Shown one piece after another: positions 17,660 to 26,978 of a stretch of DNA of 64,000 nucleotides. The position numbers were made by a program, and so were the translations under genes. The stretch comes from Pseudomonas brassicacearum (GTDB lineage Bacteria; Pseudomonadota; Gammaproteobacteria; Pseudomonadales; Pseudomonadaceae). Location of the stretch: the NCBI RefSeq assembly GCF_003732225.1, contig NZ_MOBJ01000010.1:208929-272928 (forward strand). The letters are read 5' to 3'. The notes beneath the pieces are model-generated. The model did not search any database, was not told where the DNA came from, and worked only from the letters and a program-made list of their open reading frames with translations. How positions within the stretch are numbered: the first letter of the stretch is position 1; each line of letters starts with the position of its first letter.

Positions 17660-18802
17660 ATGGCAGTTGCCTCCGGCGCCTATAAGAAAGCCCTCGAGGG
17701 CGACCAGTCACCTAAACAGGTGCTGGTCAAAATCGACCGGGTCACGAAGAAGTTCGACGAGACGATTGCCGTGGACGATGTGTCCCTGGAAATCAAGAAA
17801 GGCGAGATCTTCGCTTTGCTCGGCGGTTCGGGATCGGGCAAGTCGACCTTGCTGCGCATGCTCGCAGGTTTCGAACGGCCCACGGAGGGGCGCATTTTCC
17901 TCGATGGCGTAGACATCACCGAGATGCCGCCGTACGAGCGGCCGATCAACATGATGTTCCAGTCCTACGCCTTGTTCCCGCACATGACCGTGGCGCAGAA
18001 CATCGCCTTCGGCCTGAAACAGGACAAGATCCCGACGGCTGAAGTCGACGCCCGCGTGGCCGAAATGCTCAAGTTGGTACAGATGAGCCAGTACGCCAAG
18101 CGCAAGCCGCACCAGCTCTCTGGCGGTCAGCGCCAGCGTGTTGCACTGGCTCGCTCGCTGGCCAAGAAGCCGAAGCTGCTGCTGCTCGATGAGCCGATGG
18201 GCGCGCTGGACAAGAAACTGCGTTCGCAGATGCAGCTCGAACTGGTGGAGATCATCGAGCGCGTTGGCGTGACCTGCGTCATGGTGACCCACGACCAGGA
18301 AGAGGCCATGACCATGGCCGAGCGCATCGCGATCATGCACCTGGGCTGGATCGCCCAGATCGGCAGCCCGATCGACATCTACGAAACCCCGACCAGCCGC
18401 CTGGTGTGCGAGTTCATCGGCAACGTCAACATCTTCGACGGTGAAGTGGTGGACGACGCCGAGGGCCATGCGCTGATTACCTGCAAGGACCTGGACCGCA
18501 ACATCTACGTCGGCCACGGCATCAGCACTTCGGTGCAAGACAAGTCGGTAACCTACGCGATTCGTCCGGAAAAACTGCTGGTGACGGCAGAGATGCCGAC
18601 CTGCGAACACAACTGGTCGAGCGGCAAGGTGCACGACATCGCCTACCTGGGCGGCCACTCGGTGTTCTACGTCGAACTGCCAAGCGGCAAGATCGTGCAG
18701 TCGTTCGTGGCCAACGCCGAGCGTCGCGGCCAGCGCCCTACCTGGGGCGATCAGGTTTACGTCTGGTGGGAGGATGACAGCGGCGTGGTACTGCGCTCAT
18801 GA
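17660..18802 (+). CDS. spuF: Polyamine ABC transporter ATP-binding protein SpuF
   Basis: ATPase of the putrescine/spermidine importer (PotG/PotA-like), 380 residues. Walker A is GGSGSGKST (55-63), followed by LSGGQRQR, LLLLDEPMGALD and VTHDQEEAMTMAER. A C-terminal TOBE-like domain runs from about residue 270 to the end. TTGGGAG lies before the ATG. The stop overlaps the spuG start by four bases (ATGA), implying translational coupling. Confidence 0.95.
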   Translation: MAVASGAYKKALEGDQSPKQVLVKIDRVTKKFDETIAVDDVSLEIKKGEIFALLGGSGSGKSTLLRMLAGFERPTEGRIFLDGVDITEMPPYERPINMMFQSYALFPHMTVAQNIAFGLKQDKIPTAEVDARVAEMLKLVQMSQYAKRKPHQLSGGQRQRVALARSLAKKPKLLLLDEPMGALDKKLRSQMQLELVEIIERVGVTCVMVTHDQEEAMTMAERIAIMHLGWIAQIGSPIDIYETPTSRLVCEFIGNVNIFDGEVVDDAEGHALITCKDLDRNIYVGHGISTSVQDKSVTYAIRPEKLLVTAEMPTCEHNWSSGKVHDIAYLGGHSVFYVELPSGKIVQSFVANAERRGQRPTWGDQVYVWWEDDSGVVLRS

Positions 18803-19719
18803 ACACGCAAAAACTCAAACGCCAACTCAGTCGAATAATTCCCGGTGGCCGTCATCTGGTCATCGGGGTTCCGTTTATCTGGCTGTTCATGTTCTTCATG
18901 CTGCCGTTCTTCATTGTCCTGAAGATCAGCTTCGCGGAGGCCGACGTGGCCATTCCGCCGTACACCGAGATCTACAGCTACGTCGATCAGAAGGTCCAGT
19001 TGCTGCTGAATCTGGGCAACTACACGATGCTGGGCGGCGACGAGTTGTATATCGCCGCCTATCTTGGCTCGCTGAAGATGGCGCTGTTCAGCACCATTCT
19101 TTGCCTGCTGATCGGTTACCCGATGGCCTACGCCATCGCCAGTGCGCGCAAAGAGATACAGACCGTGCTGGTGCTGCTGATCATGATGCCGACCTGGACG
19201 GCGATCCTGATCCGTGTGTACGCGTGGATGGGTATCCTCAGCAACAACGGCCTGCTCAACGGCTTCCTGATGTCGATGGGCTGGATCAACGAGCCGCTGC
19301 AGATCCTCAACACCAACCTGGCGGTTTATATCGGCGTGGTCTATTCGTACCTGCCGTTCATGATCCTGCCGCTCTATGCCAACCTCGTGAAGCACGACAC
19401 CAGCCTGCTGGAAGCCGCGTCGGATCTGGGCTCGAGCACCTTCAACAGCTTCTGGAAGATCACCGTTCCGTTGTCGAAAAACGGCATCATCGCAGGCTGC
19501 ATGCTGGTGTTCATCCCGGTGGTCGGTGAGTTCGTGATTCCGGAACTGCTCGGCGGCCCGGAAACCCTGATGATCGGTAAAGTGCTCTGGCAAGAGTTCT
19601 TCAACAACCGTGACTGGCCGGTGGCGTCCGCCCTGGCGGTGGTGATGCTGGCGATCCTGATTGTGCCGATCATTCTGTTCAACCGCAGCCAAGCCAAAGA
19701 GATGGAGGGACGGGCATGA
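18799..19719 (+). CDS. spuG: Polyamine ABC transporter permease SpuG
   Basis: Inner-membrane permease, 306 residues, with about six hydrophobic segments beginning at LVIGVPFIWLFMFFMLPFF. The permease loop has the EAASDLGSS motif. It is PotH-like by position and topology, paired with SpuH. Both its start and its stop overlap neighbours (ATGA with spuF, ATGA with spuH), a tightly coupled spuFGH cassette. Confidence 0.95.
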   Translation: MNTQKLKRQLSRIIPGGRHLVIGVPFIWLFMFFMLPFFIVLKISFAEADVAIPPYTEIYSYVDQKVQLLLNLGNYTMLGGDELYIAAYLGSLKMALFSTILCLLIGYPMAYAIASARKEIQTVLVLLIMMPTWTAILIRVYAWMGILSNNGLLNGFLMSMGWINEPLQILNTNLAVYIGVVYSYLPFMILPLYANLVKHDTSLLEAASDLGSSTFNSFWKITVPLSKNGIIAGCMLVFIPVVGEFVIPELLGGPETLMIGKVLWQEFFNNRDWPVASALAVVMLAILIVPIILFNRSQAKEMEGRA

Positions 19720-20606
19720 ACCGTTTCGGTTTTTCAAGAATGATGCTGGTGTTCGGCCTGCTGTTCATCTACCTGCCGATGCTGATCCTGGTGATTTACT
19801 CGTTCAACGCCTCGAAACTGGTAACGGTTTGGGGCGGCTGGTCGGTGAAGTGGTACGTCGGTCTGCTGGATAACACCCAACTGATGGGCTCGGTGGTGCG
19901 CTCGCTGGAAATCGCCTGCTACACCGCGGTTGCCGCCGTAGCGCTGGGCACCCTCGCCGCTTTCGTGCTGACCCGCGTCACCCGCTTTAAAGGCCGCACG
20001 CTGTTTGGTGGCCTGGTCACCGCGCCGCTGGTGATGCCGGAAGTGATCACCGGTCTGTCGCTGTTGCTGCTGTTCGTGGCGATGGCGCAGATGATCGGTT
20101 GGCCGCAGGAACGTGGCATTGTCACCATCTGGATCGCCCACACCACGTTCTGCGCCGCCTATGTGGCGGTGGTGGTGTCGGCGCGCTTGCGTGAGCTGGA
20201 CCTGTCCATCGAAGAAGCGGCCATGGATCTGGGCGCGCGGCCGTGGAAGGTGTTCTTCCTGATCACCATCCCGATGATCGCGCCGTCGCTGGCCGCTGGC
20301 GGCATGATGTCGTTCGCCCTGTCGCTGGACGATCTGGTGCTGGCGAGCTTCGTCTCCGGCCCGGGTTCCACGACCTTGCCGATGGAAGTGTTCTCGGCCG
20401 TGCGTCTGGGCGTGAAGCCCGAGATCAACGCCGTGGCCAGCCTGATTCTGCTGGCGGTGTCGATCGTCACCTTCATGGTCTGGTTCTTCAGCCGCCGTGC
20501 TGAAGAAAGCCGCAAACGTGCGATCCAGCAAGCCATCGAAGAGGGCGCTGCGGACTCTTGGAAACAACCGGACGTACGTCGCGCACAAGCACCGGAAGCG
20601 GCTTAA
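19716..20606 (+). CDS. spuH: Polyamine ABC transporter permease SpuH
   Basis: Second inner-membrane permease, 296 residues, PotI-like. The EAA loop reads EEAAMDLGARPWKVFF. Hydrophobic segments begin at MLVFGLLFIYLPMLILVIY. The last 45 residues form a hydrophilic, charged cytoplasmic tail (RRAEESRKRAIQQ) that is longer than the transport core needs. It is the last gene of the spu unit; a REP doublet follows and no classical terminator is visible. Confidence 0.94.
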   Translation: MNRFGFSRMMLVFGLLFIYLPMLILVIYSFNASKLVTVWGGWSVKWYVGLLDNTQLMGSVVRSLEIACYTAVAAVALGTLAAFVLTRVTRFKGRTLFGGLVTAPLVMPEVITGLSLLLLFVAMAQMIGWPQERGIVTIWIAHTTFCAAYVAVVVSARLRELDLSIEEAAMDLGARPWKVFFLITIPMIAPSLAAGGMMSFALSLDDLVLASFVSGPGSTTLPMEVFSAVRLGVKPEINAVASLILLAVSIVTFMVWFFSRRAEESRKRAIQQAIEEGAADSWKQPDVRRAQAPEAA

Positions 20607-20619
20607 ACCCCGCTGTCCC

Positions 20620-20705
20620 TGTGGGCGCGAGCTCGCTCGCGATAGCATCACCTCGGTTTACAGTTGAACCGAGTTGCCTGTATCGCGAGCAAGCTCGCTC
20701 CCACA
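20620..20705. repeat. REP doublet, family A, after spuH
   Basis: Inverted pair with a spacer that itself forms a hairpin (CTCGGTT ... AACCGAG). It lies between the convergent spuH and HD-domain genes and may serve as the shared 3' boundary. Confidence 0.88.
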
Positions 20706-20716
20706 CACACACTGGC

Positions 20717-21358
20717 TTATACCACCCAAGGCGATGTGCGAATCACCTCGACGAAGTTCATCGGCTTGAACCCCGGCTCCTGATCCACCAGCACATCGGT
20801 CTTCACGTTGCCGAAGGTGGTTTGCGGGCGATGGCGCAGGCCGTCGGCAAAGGCGCAGATGATGCACTCCTTGAAACCGTCACCCCGTGGATGCGCATGC
20901 ACCACCGCTTCACGCTGCACGGTTGAGAATGCCGCGTAGTCCACTCCCAACACGTCCATCTCCACGCCAGCGGTCACCAGCGCCACGGTCGGCCGCAGAT
21001 GTTTGGGTACACCCGGCGTCGTGTGCAGGGCGATCGACAGCCAGACTTGCTCGATGTCGTCATCGCTTAACCCGTACGGTTTGAGGAAGGCTGCGGCAGC
21101 GTTTGCCCCGTCGACTTCGAAACGTTCGTCAGTGCTGCGATGACCTTCCACCAAACCCAGGTCATGGAACATTGCGCCGACGTACAGCAACTCCGGGTCG
21201 TAGGCCAGTTTTTGGCGTTCACCGCTTAAGGCACCGAACAGAAACACCCGGCGCGAGTGGTGGTAAAGCAGGTCGGACTCGATGTCGCGGATGTAGTCGG
21301 TGGTAGCGCGGGCGAGGGCGCTGTCGGGAATCTTGATGCCGGCGATGCTGCTGCTCAT
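20717..21358 (-). CDS. HD-domain protein, cyanamide hydratase-like
   Basis: 213-residue metal-dependent HD-superfamily protein. Key residues: HHSRRVFLFGAL for the first His, GAMFHDLGLVEGH for the HD pair, and later SIALHTTPG and VHAHPRGDGF. This arrangement resembles the cyanamide-hydratase branch of HD proteins rather than nucleotide phosphodiesterases. Start ATG 21358 has GAGG upstream; the longer frame has no ribosome site. It is transcribed away from a GlxA/AraC-type regulator, a common arrangement for such pairs. The physiological substrate is unknown. Confidence 0.82.
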   Translation of the reverse strand: MSSSIAGIKIPDSALARATTDYIRDIESDLLYHHSRRVFLFGALSGERQKLAYDPELLYVGAMFHDLGLVEGHRSTDERFEVDGANAAAAFLKPYGLSDDDIEQVWLSIALHTTPGVPKHLRPTVALVTAGVEMDVLGVDYAAFSTVQREAVVHAHPRGDGFKECIICAFADGLRHRPQTTFGNVKTDVLVDQEPGFKPMNFVEVIRTSPWVV

Positions 21359-21525
21359 GCTGGTTGCCTCGTGGGGAACGCCGTGGCGGCGCTGATGAAC
21401 CCAGTCTGTTCTCGCCTCCCAAAGCGAACAATCGACACGCGGCTGCGATCCCGGCCAATCAACGTGCAATTCGTGCCAGTTCGCTTCTTGGGGCCGGTTT
21501 CGTTAGGGTTGGCGGTGATCGCCAG

Positions 21526-21601
21526 AAAAGATCGCAGCCTGCGGCAGCTCCTACGGGTGTACGCGATCCTCTGTAGAGCTGCCGCAGGCTGCGATCTTTT
21601 T
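21526..21601. repeat. REP doublet, family B
   Basis: AAAAGATCGCAGCCTGCGGC and inverted partner GCTGCCGCAGGCTGCGATCT, in the divergent region just before the GlxA-type regulator start. Confidence 0.88.
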
Positions 21602-21624
21602 CACATTGAAGGTGAATTCGAACC

Positions 21625-22590
21625 ATGCACAAATCCATTGCCATCGTGGTGTTCTCTGGCGTCCAGTCGCTGGATGTCACCGGTCCCATGGATGTGTTTT
21701 CCGAGGCCAATCGGTTTCTTGCGCCACAGGATCACTATCAACTGCACGTAATCGGCTTCGAACGCGGTGTAATGCCATGCTCGAACGGCTTGGCGCTGCA
21801 CGCTCATCGGCATTTCAGCGAGGCGCTGGAGGCTTACGATTTGCTGTTGGTGGCCGGTGGGCCGCAGTTGCCGTTCGAGGATTTCGGCGCGCCGTTTCAT
21901 GACTGGTTACGCAAGGCGTGCGCGCGTTCGCAGCGTTTCGGTTCGATCTGCAACGGCGCCTTCCTACTGGCCCGTGCCGGGCTGCTTGAAGGGCGTACTG
22001 TCACCACGCACTGGAGCGATGCCGCCGCGTTGGCGGCGCTGTGTCCGTCGACCCGGGTCGAAGCCGATCGGCTCTATGTCGAGGATGCTGAGCTGTTCAC
22101 CTCGGCGGGCGTTACGGCGGGGATCGATCTGTCGCTGTATTTGCTCGCCAAGGATCACGGCCCGCAAGTGGCCTTGAGCGTGGCCAAGCGCTTGGTGGTG
22201 TTTACCCAGCGCTCCGGTGGGCAATCGCAGTTCAGCCCGTTTCTGACGCCGCACGCCGAAGCGACATCTCCTGTGGCGATGGTTCAGCATTACGTATTGG
22301 CCAACCTGACCGGCGATTTGGGCATCGCCGACCTGGCGACTGCGGCCAACATGAGCTCGCGTAACTTCTCACGGGTGTTCGCCCGAGAAGCCGGAGTCAC
22401 TCCGGCAGAGTTCGTTGAGCAGGCACGGGTGGACGCTGCCCGAGTGATGCTCGAAAGCTCTCGGGCACCGCTCAAGACGGTCGCGTATCAATGCGGTTTT
22501 CGGGATGCCCAGCACATGCGCAGTGTGTTCAATCGGCGGCTGGGCGTGACGCCGCAGCAGTTTCGGCTGAATTTTTCGGCGATGCTTTGA
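21625..22590 (+). CDS. GlxA-type AraC-family transcriptional regulator
   Basis: 321-residue regulator with an N-terminal DJ-1/PfpI (glutamine-amidotransferase-like) domain and a C-terminal AraC double helix-turn-helix. N-terminal marks are IVVFSGVQSLDVTGPMDVF and SICNGAFLLARAG (Cys of the nucleophile-elbow position). The C-terminal DNA-binding domain spans roughly residues 220-320 (LGIADLATAANMSSRNFSRV, TPAEFVEQARVDAARVML, GFRDAQHMRSVFNRRLGVTP). The family often senses quaternary or small amines, but the ligand here is unknown. It is divergent from the HD-domain gene. Confidence 0.9.
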   Translation: MHKSIAIVVFSGVQSLDVTGPMDVFSEANRFLAPQDHYQLHVIGFERGVMPCSNGLALHAHRHFSEALEAYDLLLVAGGPQLPFEDFGAPFHDWLRKACARSQRFGSICNGAFLLARAGLLEGRTVTTHWSDAAALAALCPSTRVEADRLYVEDAELFTSAGVTAGIDLSLYLLAKDHGPQVALSVAKRLVVFTQRSGGQSQFSPFLTPHAEATSPVAMVQHYVLANLTGDLGIADLATAANMSSRNFSRVFAREAGVTPAEFVEQARVDAARVMLESSRAPLKTVAYQCGFRDAQHMRSVFNRRLGVTPQQFRLNFSAML

Positions 22591-22621
22591 GGCGCATTGT
22601 GGCGGGGGATTTAGAGGCCTT

Positions 22622-22692
22622 AAAAGATCGCAGGCTTCGCCAGCTCCTACACGAGTACTCCTCGTAGGAGCTGCCGCAGGCTGCGATCTTTT
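22622..22692. repeat. REP doublet, family B
   Basis: AAAAGATCGCAGGCTTCGCC ... GGAGCTGCCGCAGGCTGCGA between the convergent regulator and acylase genes. Confidence 0.88.
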
Positions 22693-22697
22693 GATCT

Positions 22698-25109
22698 TTA
22701 TTGCGCCACTCGCGCCGGCAACAGCTTCAAGGTGCTGCGGGTATTGGCCGTCACTTCTTCCTCGTTGAAATGCGCCTCTTGGTAGATGCCATCGATATAG
22801 GCTTCGGCCTGGTCATCGTAATGTGAGTCGAACGGCACGCCGCTTTGGCCGACCGGGTTGATGGTCAGGCAGTGGGCCGGGTCGGCGAAGTCGATGATCC
22901 GTCGGGTCGATGGGCCATAGGTCACTGGCCATGGTGCCGGGCCGATTTTGGCCGAGAGGTTGTTCGGTACTTCGTGGCTGCCGGGGGCGTCGAACGGGCC
23001 GACATTGAAGATTCGATCCAATGGCTTTTGCATGCCCAGCGGATGGCCATGGGTCAGGGTGTGGGCGTTGCCCCACAGCCACTGCGACGGGTCAGGGCCA
23101 AGGGTGGCTTTCAGGTGGGCGATGCTCGCCTGCCACGCGGCTTTGACGACGTCGGCGCGGGTTTCCTTGCCAAGCGTATTGCGGTTGTCCCACCACGGCG
23201 AATCCGCGGACGCGGCGAGCCGAGGCAACGCGGCATCGATGACTCGGGTCGAGAGCAGGGTCTCGAAAAAGCTGTCGCCGAGCTCGTCGTGAAACGCCCC
23301 ATCGGCCAGGTTGAACACGAACTGGTTGAACAGTGTGGCACTGGTGGAGTACAGCGGGTAATCGCCTTTCCATTGCGCCAGTTGCTCGACCAGTTTCAAC
23401 TCTTGCGGGTCGCCGACCACTTCACGCAGTACCGGCAACAGCGGCGCCAGCAGTCGAGGGCCGTAGCCGGTGGTGGTGCCCAGTTGCAGTTGTTGGCTGG
23501 CGTCGATGTCCCATTTCACGCTTTTGTCGCTGAGCTGGCGGTTGAGCTGCTGACCGCGATCCGGCAGGTTGTAGTAGCCAGGGATTTCCATGCCTGTCGG
23601 CGAAACCGGCTGGAAGTTGGCCGAGACGATGTAACCGCGTGCCGGGTTCTCTTCCTGAGGGTTGGCGCTGAACGGGTAGAAACCTTCCTTGTCGGCCTGA
23701 TTGGTGCTGCCATCAAGAATGAACTCCGGCTTGACCCCGACCGGACGCTTGGGCAGTTGTGCCGCCGCCCACCAGCCGATGTCGCCCTTGGCGTTGGCCC
23801 AGACGATATTCAGCCCCGGTGCATGAACCTTGGCCGCTGCCGCACGGGCCTTGGCCAGGGTGTCGGCGCGATTGAGCTGGTAGAAAGCTTCGAGGATCGG
23901 GTTCTGGGTTTCGAGGAACCCCCACCACATGGCGATCGGTGTTTTGCCGGCGCCGGCGCCGAGCACGTCGTTGATGATCGGGCCGTGAGGCGACTGACGC
24001 AGCATCAATGTGACGGGCGCCTGGCCCTTCACGGCAATCTGCTGTTCGGTGTTGACCATGTCGGTCCACTTTCCGTGGTACCAGACCTGATTGGTATTGT
24101 CCGGGTTGACCTTCTCGGCGATCAGATCGAGGTCGTCGTTCTGGAACATGGTCAGGCTCCAGCCGAAGTCCAGGTTGTGGCCGAGGAAGGCAAACGGCAC
24201 CAAGGCCTGATGGTGCCCGTAGAGCTCAAAGCCCGGCGCCGACAGTTGCGCTTCGTACCACACCGACGGCGTCGAAAAGCGAATGTGCGGATCACCGGCC
24301 AGCAGTGGTTTGCCGCTTTGGGTGCGCGTGCCGGAAATCACCCAGGCATTGCTGCCCTCGAACTGTGGCAGGCCGTTGTCGGCCAGTGCCTGCTCACTCA
24401 GACGCGCAATGGCGTTGAGGTCTTTCCAGTCAGTGGCGGAGAGCACCGGATTCTTGCTGGACTGACGTTTGGCCAGCGCGCCCTTGGGCTGCCAGTCGAG
24501 GTCGAAGATTTTCAGGTAATCGCTGCCCAGTTGATCACGCACATAAGTCAGCAACGGTTCGGTGCGAAACGCCGCGGCAAAACTGTAGGCCATGTAGCCG
24601 GCGACGCTGACGGTGTCTTCAGCGGTGAACGCGCGCTTATGGATGCCGAGTACGTCGAACTCCATCGGCGCGGCGTGGCTGTCCTGATATTGGTTAATCC
24701 CGTCCAGATAGGCTTGCAGGGCCTTCCACGCCGGGGACTGGCGGTCGAGTGCGGCCACGTAGCTTTCGGCGCGCTCGCGGATGCGCAGGCTGCGGAACAG
24801 TTTGTCGGTGTCGATCAGTTTCGGTCCGAGAACTTCGGCCAGCTCGCCACGGGACAGGCGCCGCATCATTTCCATCTGGAATAACCGGTCCTGGGCGTGT
24901 ACGTAACCGAGGGCACGATAGAGGTCGGTTTCGTTCTCGGCGCGGATATGCGGTACGCCGCGCTCGTCGTAACGCACTGTCACCGAGCCTTGCAGGCGCT
25001 GCAATTCGACCTGACCCTGACGTATCGGCTGCTTGCTGTATACATACCAGCCACCACCTGCCGCGAGGGCGACGAGCAGCAGGGCCAGCAGGGTCAGGAC
25101 GCGTTTCAT
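22698..25109 (-). CDS. hacB: Penicillin-acylase-family N-acyl-homoserine lactone acylase (HacB-like)
   Basis: 803-residue N-terminal-nucleophile hydrolase. After a membrane/signal segment (MKRVLTLLALLLVALAAGG) comes an alpha part with GVPHIRAENETDLYRALGYVH. The autocleavage site is Gly252-Ser253 in FEGSNAWVISG; Ser253 would become the beta-chain nucleophile. Later motifs GHNLDFGWSLT, SPHGPIIND and VWANAKGDIGWW fit the family. The acylase next to spuH in P. aeruginosa (HacB) degrades acyl-homoserine lactones, and the same neighbourhood here supports that name; QuiP is a related alternative. Start ATG 25109 has AAGGAG 5 bases upstream. The exact substrate is unproven. Confidence 0.82.
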   Translation of the reverse strand: MKRVLTLLALLLVALAAGGGWYVYSKQPIRQGQVELQRLQGSVTVRYDERGVPHIRAENETDLYRALGYVHAQDRLFQMEMMRRLSRGELAEVLGPKLIDTDKLFRSLRIRERAESYVAALDRQSPAWKALQAYLDGINQYQDSHAAPMEFDVLGIHKRAFTAEDTVSVAGYMAYSFAAAFRTEPLLTYVRDQLGSDYLKIFDLDWQPKGALAKRQSSKNPVLSATDWKDLNAIARLSEQALADNGLPQFEGSNAWVISGTRTQSGKPLLAGDPHIRFSTPSVWYEAQLSAPGFELYGHHQALVPFAFLGHNLDFGWSLTMFQNDDLDLIAEKVNPDNTNQVWYHGKWTDMVNTEQQIAVKGQAPVTLMLRQSPHGPIINDVLGAGAGKTPIAMWWGFLETQNPILEAFYQLNRADTLAKARAAAAKVHAPGLNIVWANAKGDIGWWAAAQLPKRPVGVKPEFILDGSTNQADKEGFYPFSANPQEENPARGYIVSANFQPVSPTGMEIPGYYNLPDRGQQLNRQLSDKSVKWDIDASQQLQLGTTTGYGPRLLAPLLPVLREVVGDPQELKLVEQLAQWKGDYPLYSTSATLFNQFVFNLADGAFHDELGDSFFETLLSTRVIDAALPRLAASADSPWWDNRNTLGKETRADVVKAAWQASIAHLKATLGPDPSQWLWGNAHTLTHGHPLGMQKPLDRIFNVGPFDAPGSHEVPNNLSAKIGPAPWPVTYGPSTRRIIDFADPAHCLTINPVGQSGVPFDSHYDDQAEAYIDGIYQEAHFNEEEVTANTRSTLKLLPARVAQ

Positions 25110-25210
25110 GGTGACTCCTTGTTCTTCGGGGTTGCGCCAGCCAGGGGCGTCAACATTTAGCACAGACCTTGTGTACCGGGCATCACCTTCCTTGAAAAGT
25201 CCGGAATGCC

Positions 25211-25795
25211 CTAACGTGTTTCGTTGGCCTTCGCCCACGGGCAGTAGCAGCCCACCGCGAGGGTATGCGTGGCGCTCACCGGGCGGTCTTCGCTCAGTGC
25301 CTGGAGGATCGGTTCGATAAAGCTGTTGCTGGAATTGCAGGTCAGGCCTTCGCTGTACGGCCCGAAATACGCCAGTTTGCCGCTGCGATCCCAGATCGCT
25401 ACCGCTGGGCTTGCGGGGATCTGTTCGGAACCCGGCAGGGCGTCGAGGGTTTTCAGGCGGCTCAAGGTGCTGGGTAACTGACCATGACTGCCGGGCTTTT
25501 GGACGGCATAAAACTCGACGCCTTGCGGTACAAAGTGCTCAAGCAATTCGGCCAGATGCTGTTGATTGCCGACGTTGCACGGGCAGGCCGGGTCCCAGAA
25601 ATGCACGACGCGAATCGGGCCGGGGCCGGCCTGATTGGCGGGAAGGCTCAACGGATCGCCGGAAAACACCGCTGTGTGTGAGCTGAACGCTCGCAGGTAG
25701 CGTCCCTGAAACCAGTCATACGCGGCCCACAGCATGCCGGCGCACATAAGGGCGAGCAGGCTGGCAAGCAGTGTCGTGCGGTAGTGCGGGCGCAT
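25211..25795 (-). CDS. Membrane-anchored thioredoxin-like protein (DUF6436 type)
   Basis: 194 residues. One N-terminal hydrophobic segment (TTLLASLLALMCAGMLWAAY) is followed by a periplasmic thioredoxin-like fold with RVVHFWDPACPCNVGNQQHL, a CPC variant of the redox motif. A second cysteine pair, AVGCYCPW, lies near the C-terminus. ATG 25795 has AAGGA about 10 bases upstream. It sits about 100 bases downstream of the acylase start, on the same strand upstream of it, so the two could be co-transcribed. A disulfide or metal-related role is inferred from the cysteines only. Confidence 0.75.
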   Translation of the reverse strand: MRPHYRTTLLASLLALMCAGMLWAAYDWFQGRYLRAFSSHTAVFSGDPLSLPANQAGPGPIRVVHFWDPACPCNVGNQQHLAELLEHFVPQGVEFYAVQKPGSHGQLPSTLSRLKTLDALPGSEQIPASPAVAIWDRSGKLAYFGPYSEGLTCNSSNSFIEPILQALSEDRPVSATHTLAVGCYCPWAKANETR

Positions 25796-25904
25796 GCGGA
25801 ACCATCCTTGAAGGTCGCGTAGCTTGCCATGCTTGCCGCGACAGATGAATATCGCAGGCCTATAAAGTCTGTTTTGCGCTGCGCGCTTTGCCTGGAAATC
25901 CGTC

Positions 25905-26858
25905 ATGCCTGCGACCTTCAACCCCGATCATCTGCGTGCCAGCCTGCGGCCCTTGGCCGAGGCGCAGCCGTTGTCGGAGGAAGCGCAGGCCTATCAGCAT
26001 TTTTATGGGCTGGATTTCCCGCAGCGCAGCGTGCCGGTCAAGCGCGGGCTCGGCAGTTTCAAGGTCGGTGGTTATCAGTTGGTCAGTCAGGTCTGGTGGC
26101 CACAACGGGCGGTGGCGACGATGTTCGTGTTCCACGGTTTCTACGATCACATGGGCCTTTACCGGCATGTGATCGACTGGGCTCTGGATCAAGGGTTCGT
26201 GGTGATTGCCTGCGATTTGCCGGGGCATGGACTGTCCAGCGGCGAGCGCGCCAACATCAAGGATTTCGCCGAGTATCAGGCGGCGCTGCAAGGGTTGTTC
26301 GATGAGGCGCGCGCTCTGGACCTGCCGCAACCCTGGCACCTGTGTGGGCAGAGTACAGGTGGCGCGATTGTTATCGATCATGTGCTGAACCAAGGTGCAG
26401 ACAGTCCGGCGCAAGGGCAGGTGGTGTTGCTTTCTCCGTTGGTTCGACCACGTTCCTGGGGCTGGTCGCGCTTGAGTTATCACCTGATGAAGCCTTTCGT
26501 CAAAGGCATCGCCCGGCGATTCAGCGAGAACACCAACGACCCGGCGTTCTTGCCATTCCTGCAAGCCGATCCGCTACAGCCGCTGCGTTTACCAACTGCC
26601 TGGGTTGGGGCTCTGGCGCGGTGGATCAAGCGTATCGAAGCGGCTCCGCGCAGCAATCGCCGGCCACTGATCGTTCAGGGGCAGGCGGACATGACGGTGG
26701 ATTGGGAACACAACCTTGAAGTGCTGGGGGGCAAGTTCGATCGACCGCAGGTGTTGAAACTGCCCGAGGCCCGCCATCATCTGGCGAATGAAACCCAGGC
26801 GTTGCGCCAGGAGTATTTCGGGTTTTTGACCAAGCGGATCAAAGGGCGGAATCTCTAG
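25905..26858 (+). CDS. Alpha/beta hydrolase, serine aminopeptidase S33/monoacylglycerol-lipase type
   Basis: 317-residue hydrolase. The oxyanion segment is MFVFHGFYDHMGLY, then CDLPGHGLSSGERANI. The nucleophile elbow is GQSTGG with Ser150. The charge-relay Asp is probably in VQGQADMTVDW and the His in ARHHLANE. No signal peptide is present, so it is probably cytoplasmic. It is divergent from the thioredoxin-like gene by about 110 bases. The substrate (acylglycerol or ester) is not determinable. Confidence 0.88.
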   Translation: MPATFNPDHLRASLRPLAEAQPLSEEAQAYQHFYGLDFPQRSVPVKRGLGSFKVGGYQLVSQVWWPQRAVATMFVFHGFYDHMGLYRHVIDWALDQGFVVIACDLPGHGLSSGERANIKDFAEYQAALQGLFDEARALDLPQPWHLCGQSTGGAIVIDHVLNQGADSPAQGQVVLLSPLVRPRSWGWSRLSYHLMKPFVKGIARRFSENTNDPAFLPFLQADPLQPLRLPTAWVGALARWIKRIEAAPRSNRRPLIVQGQADMTVDWEHNLEVLGGKFDRPQVLKLPEARHHLANETQALRQEYFGFLTKRIKGRNL

Positions 26859-26873
26859 CGACTGTTGGGCCCC

Positions 26874-26956
26874 CATCGCGAGCAAGCTCGCTCCCACAAT
26901 TGACCGCGTACTTACTGACGACTCGATCCAGTGTGGGAGCGAGCTTGCTCGCGATG
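26874..26956. repeat. REP doublet, family A
   Basis: Inverted REP pair in the convergent gap between the hydrolase and the DUF2059 gene. Confidence 0.9.
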
Positions 26957-26978
26957 GCGATCTTCCGGGCACCGAAGC

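Noticed and set aside
22845..24884. 679-codon + strand open frame inside the acylase gene
   Set aside because: Antisense to a full-length acylase with clear motifs; no ribosome site or recognisable domain.
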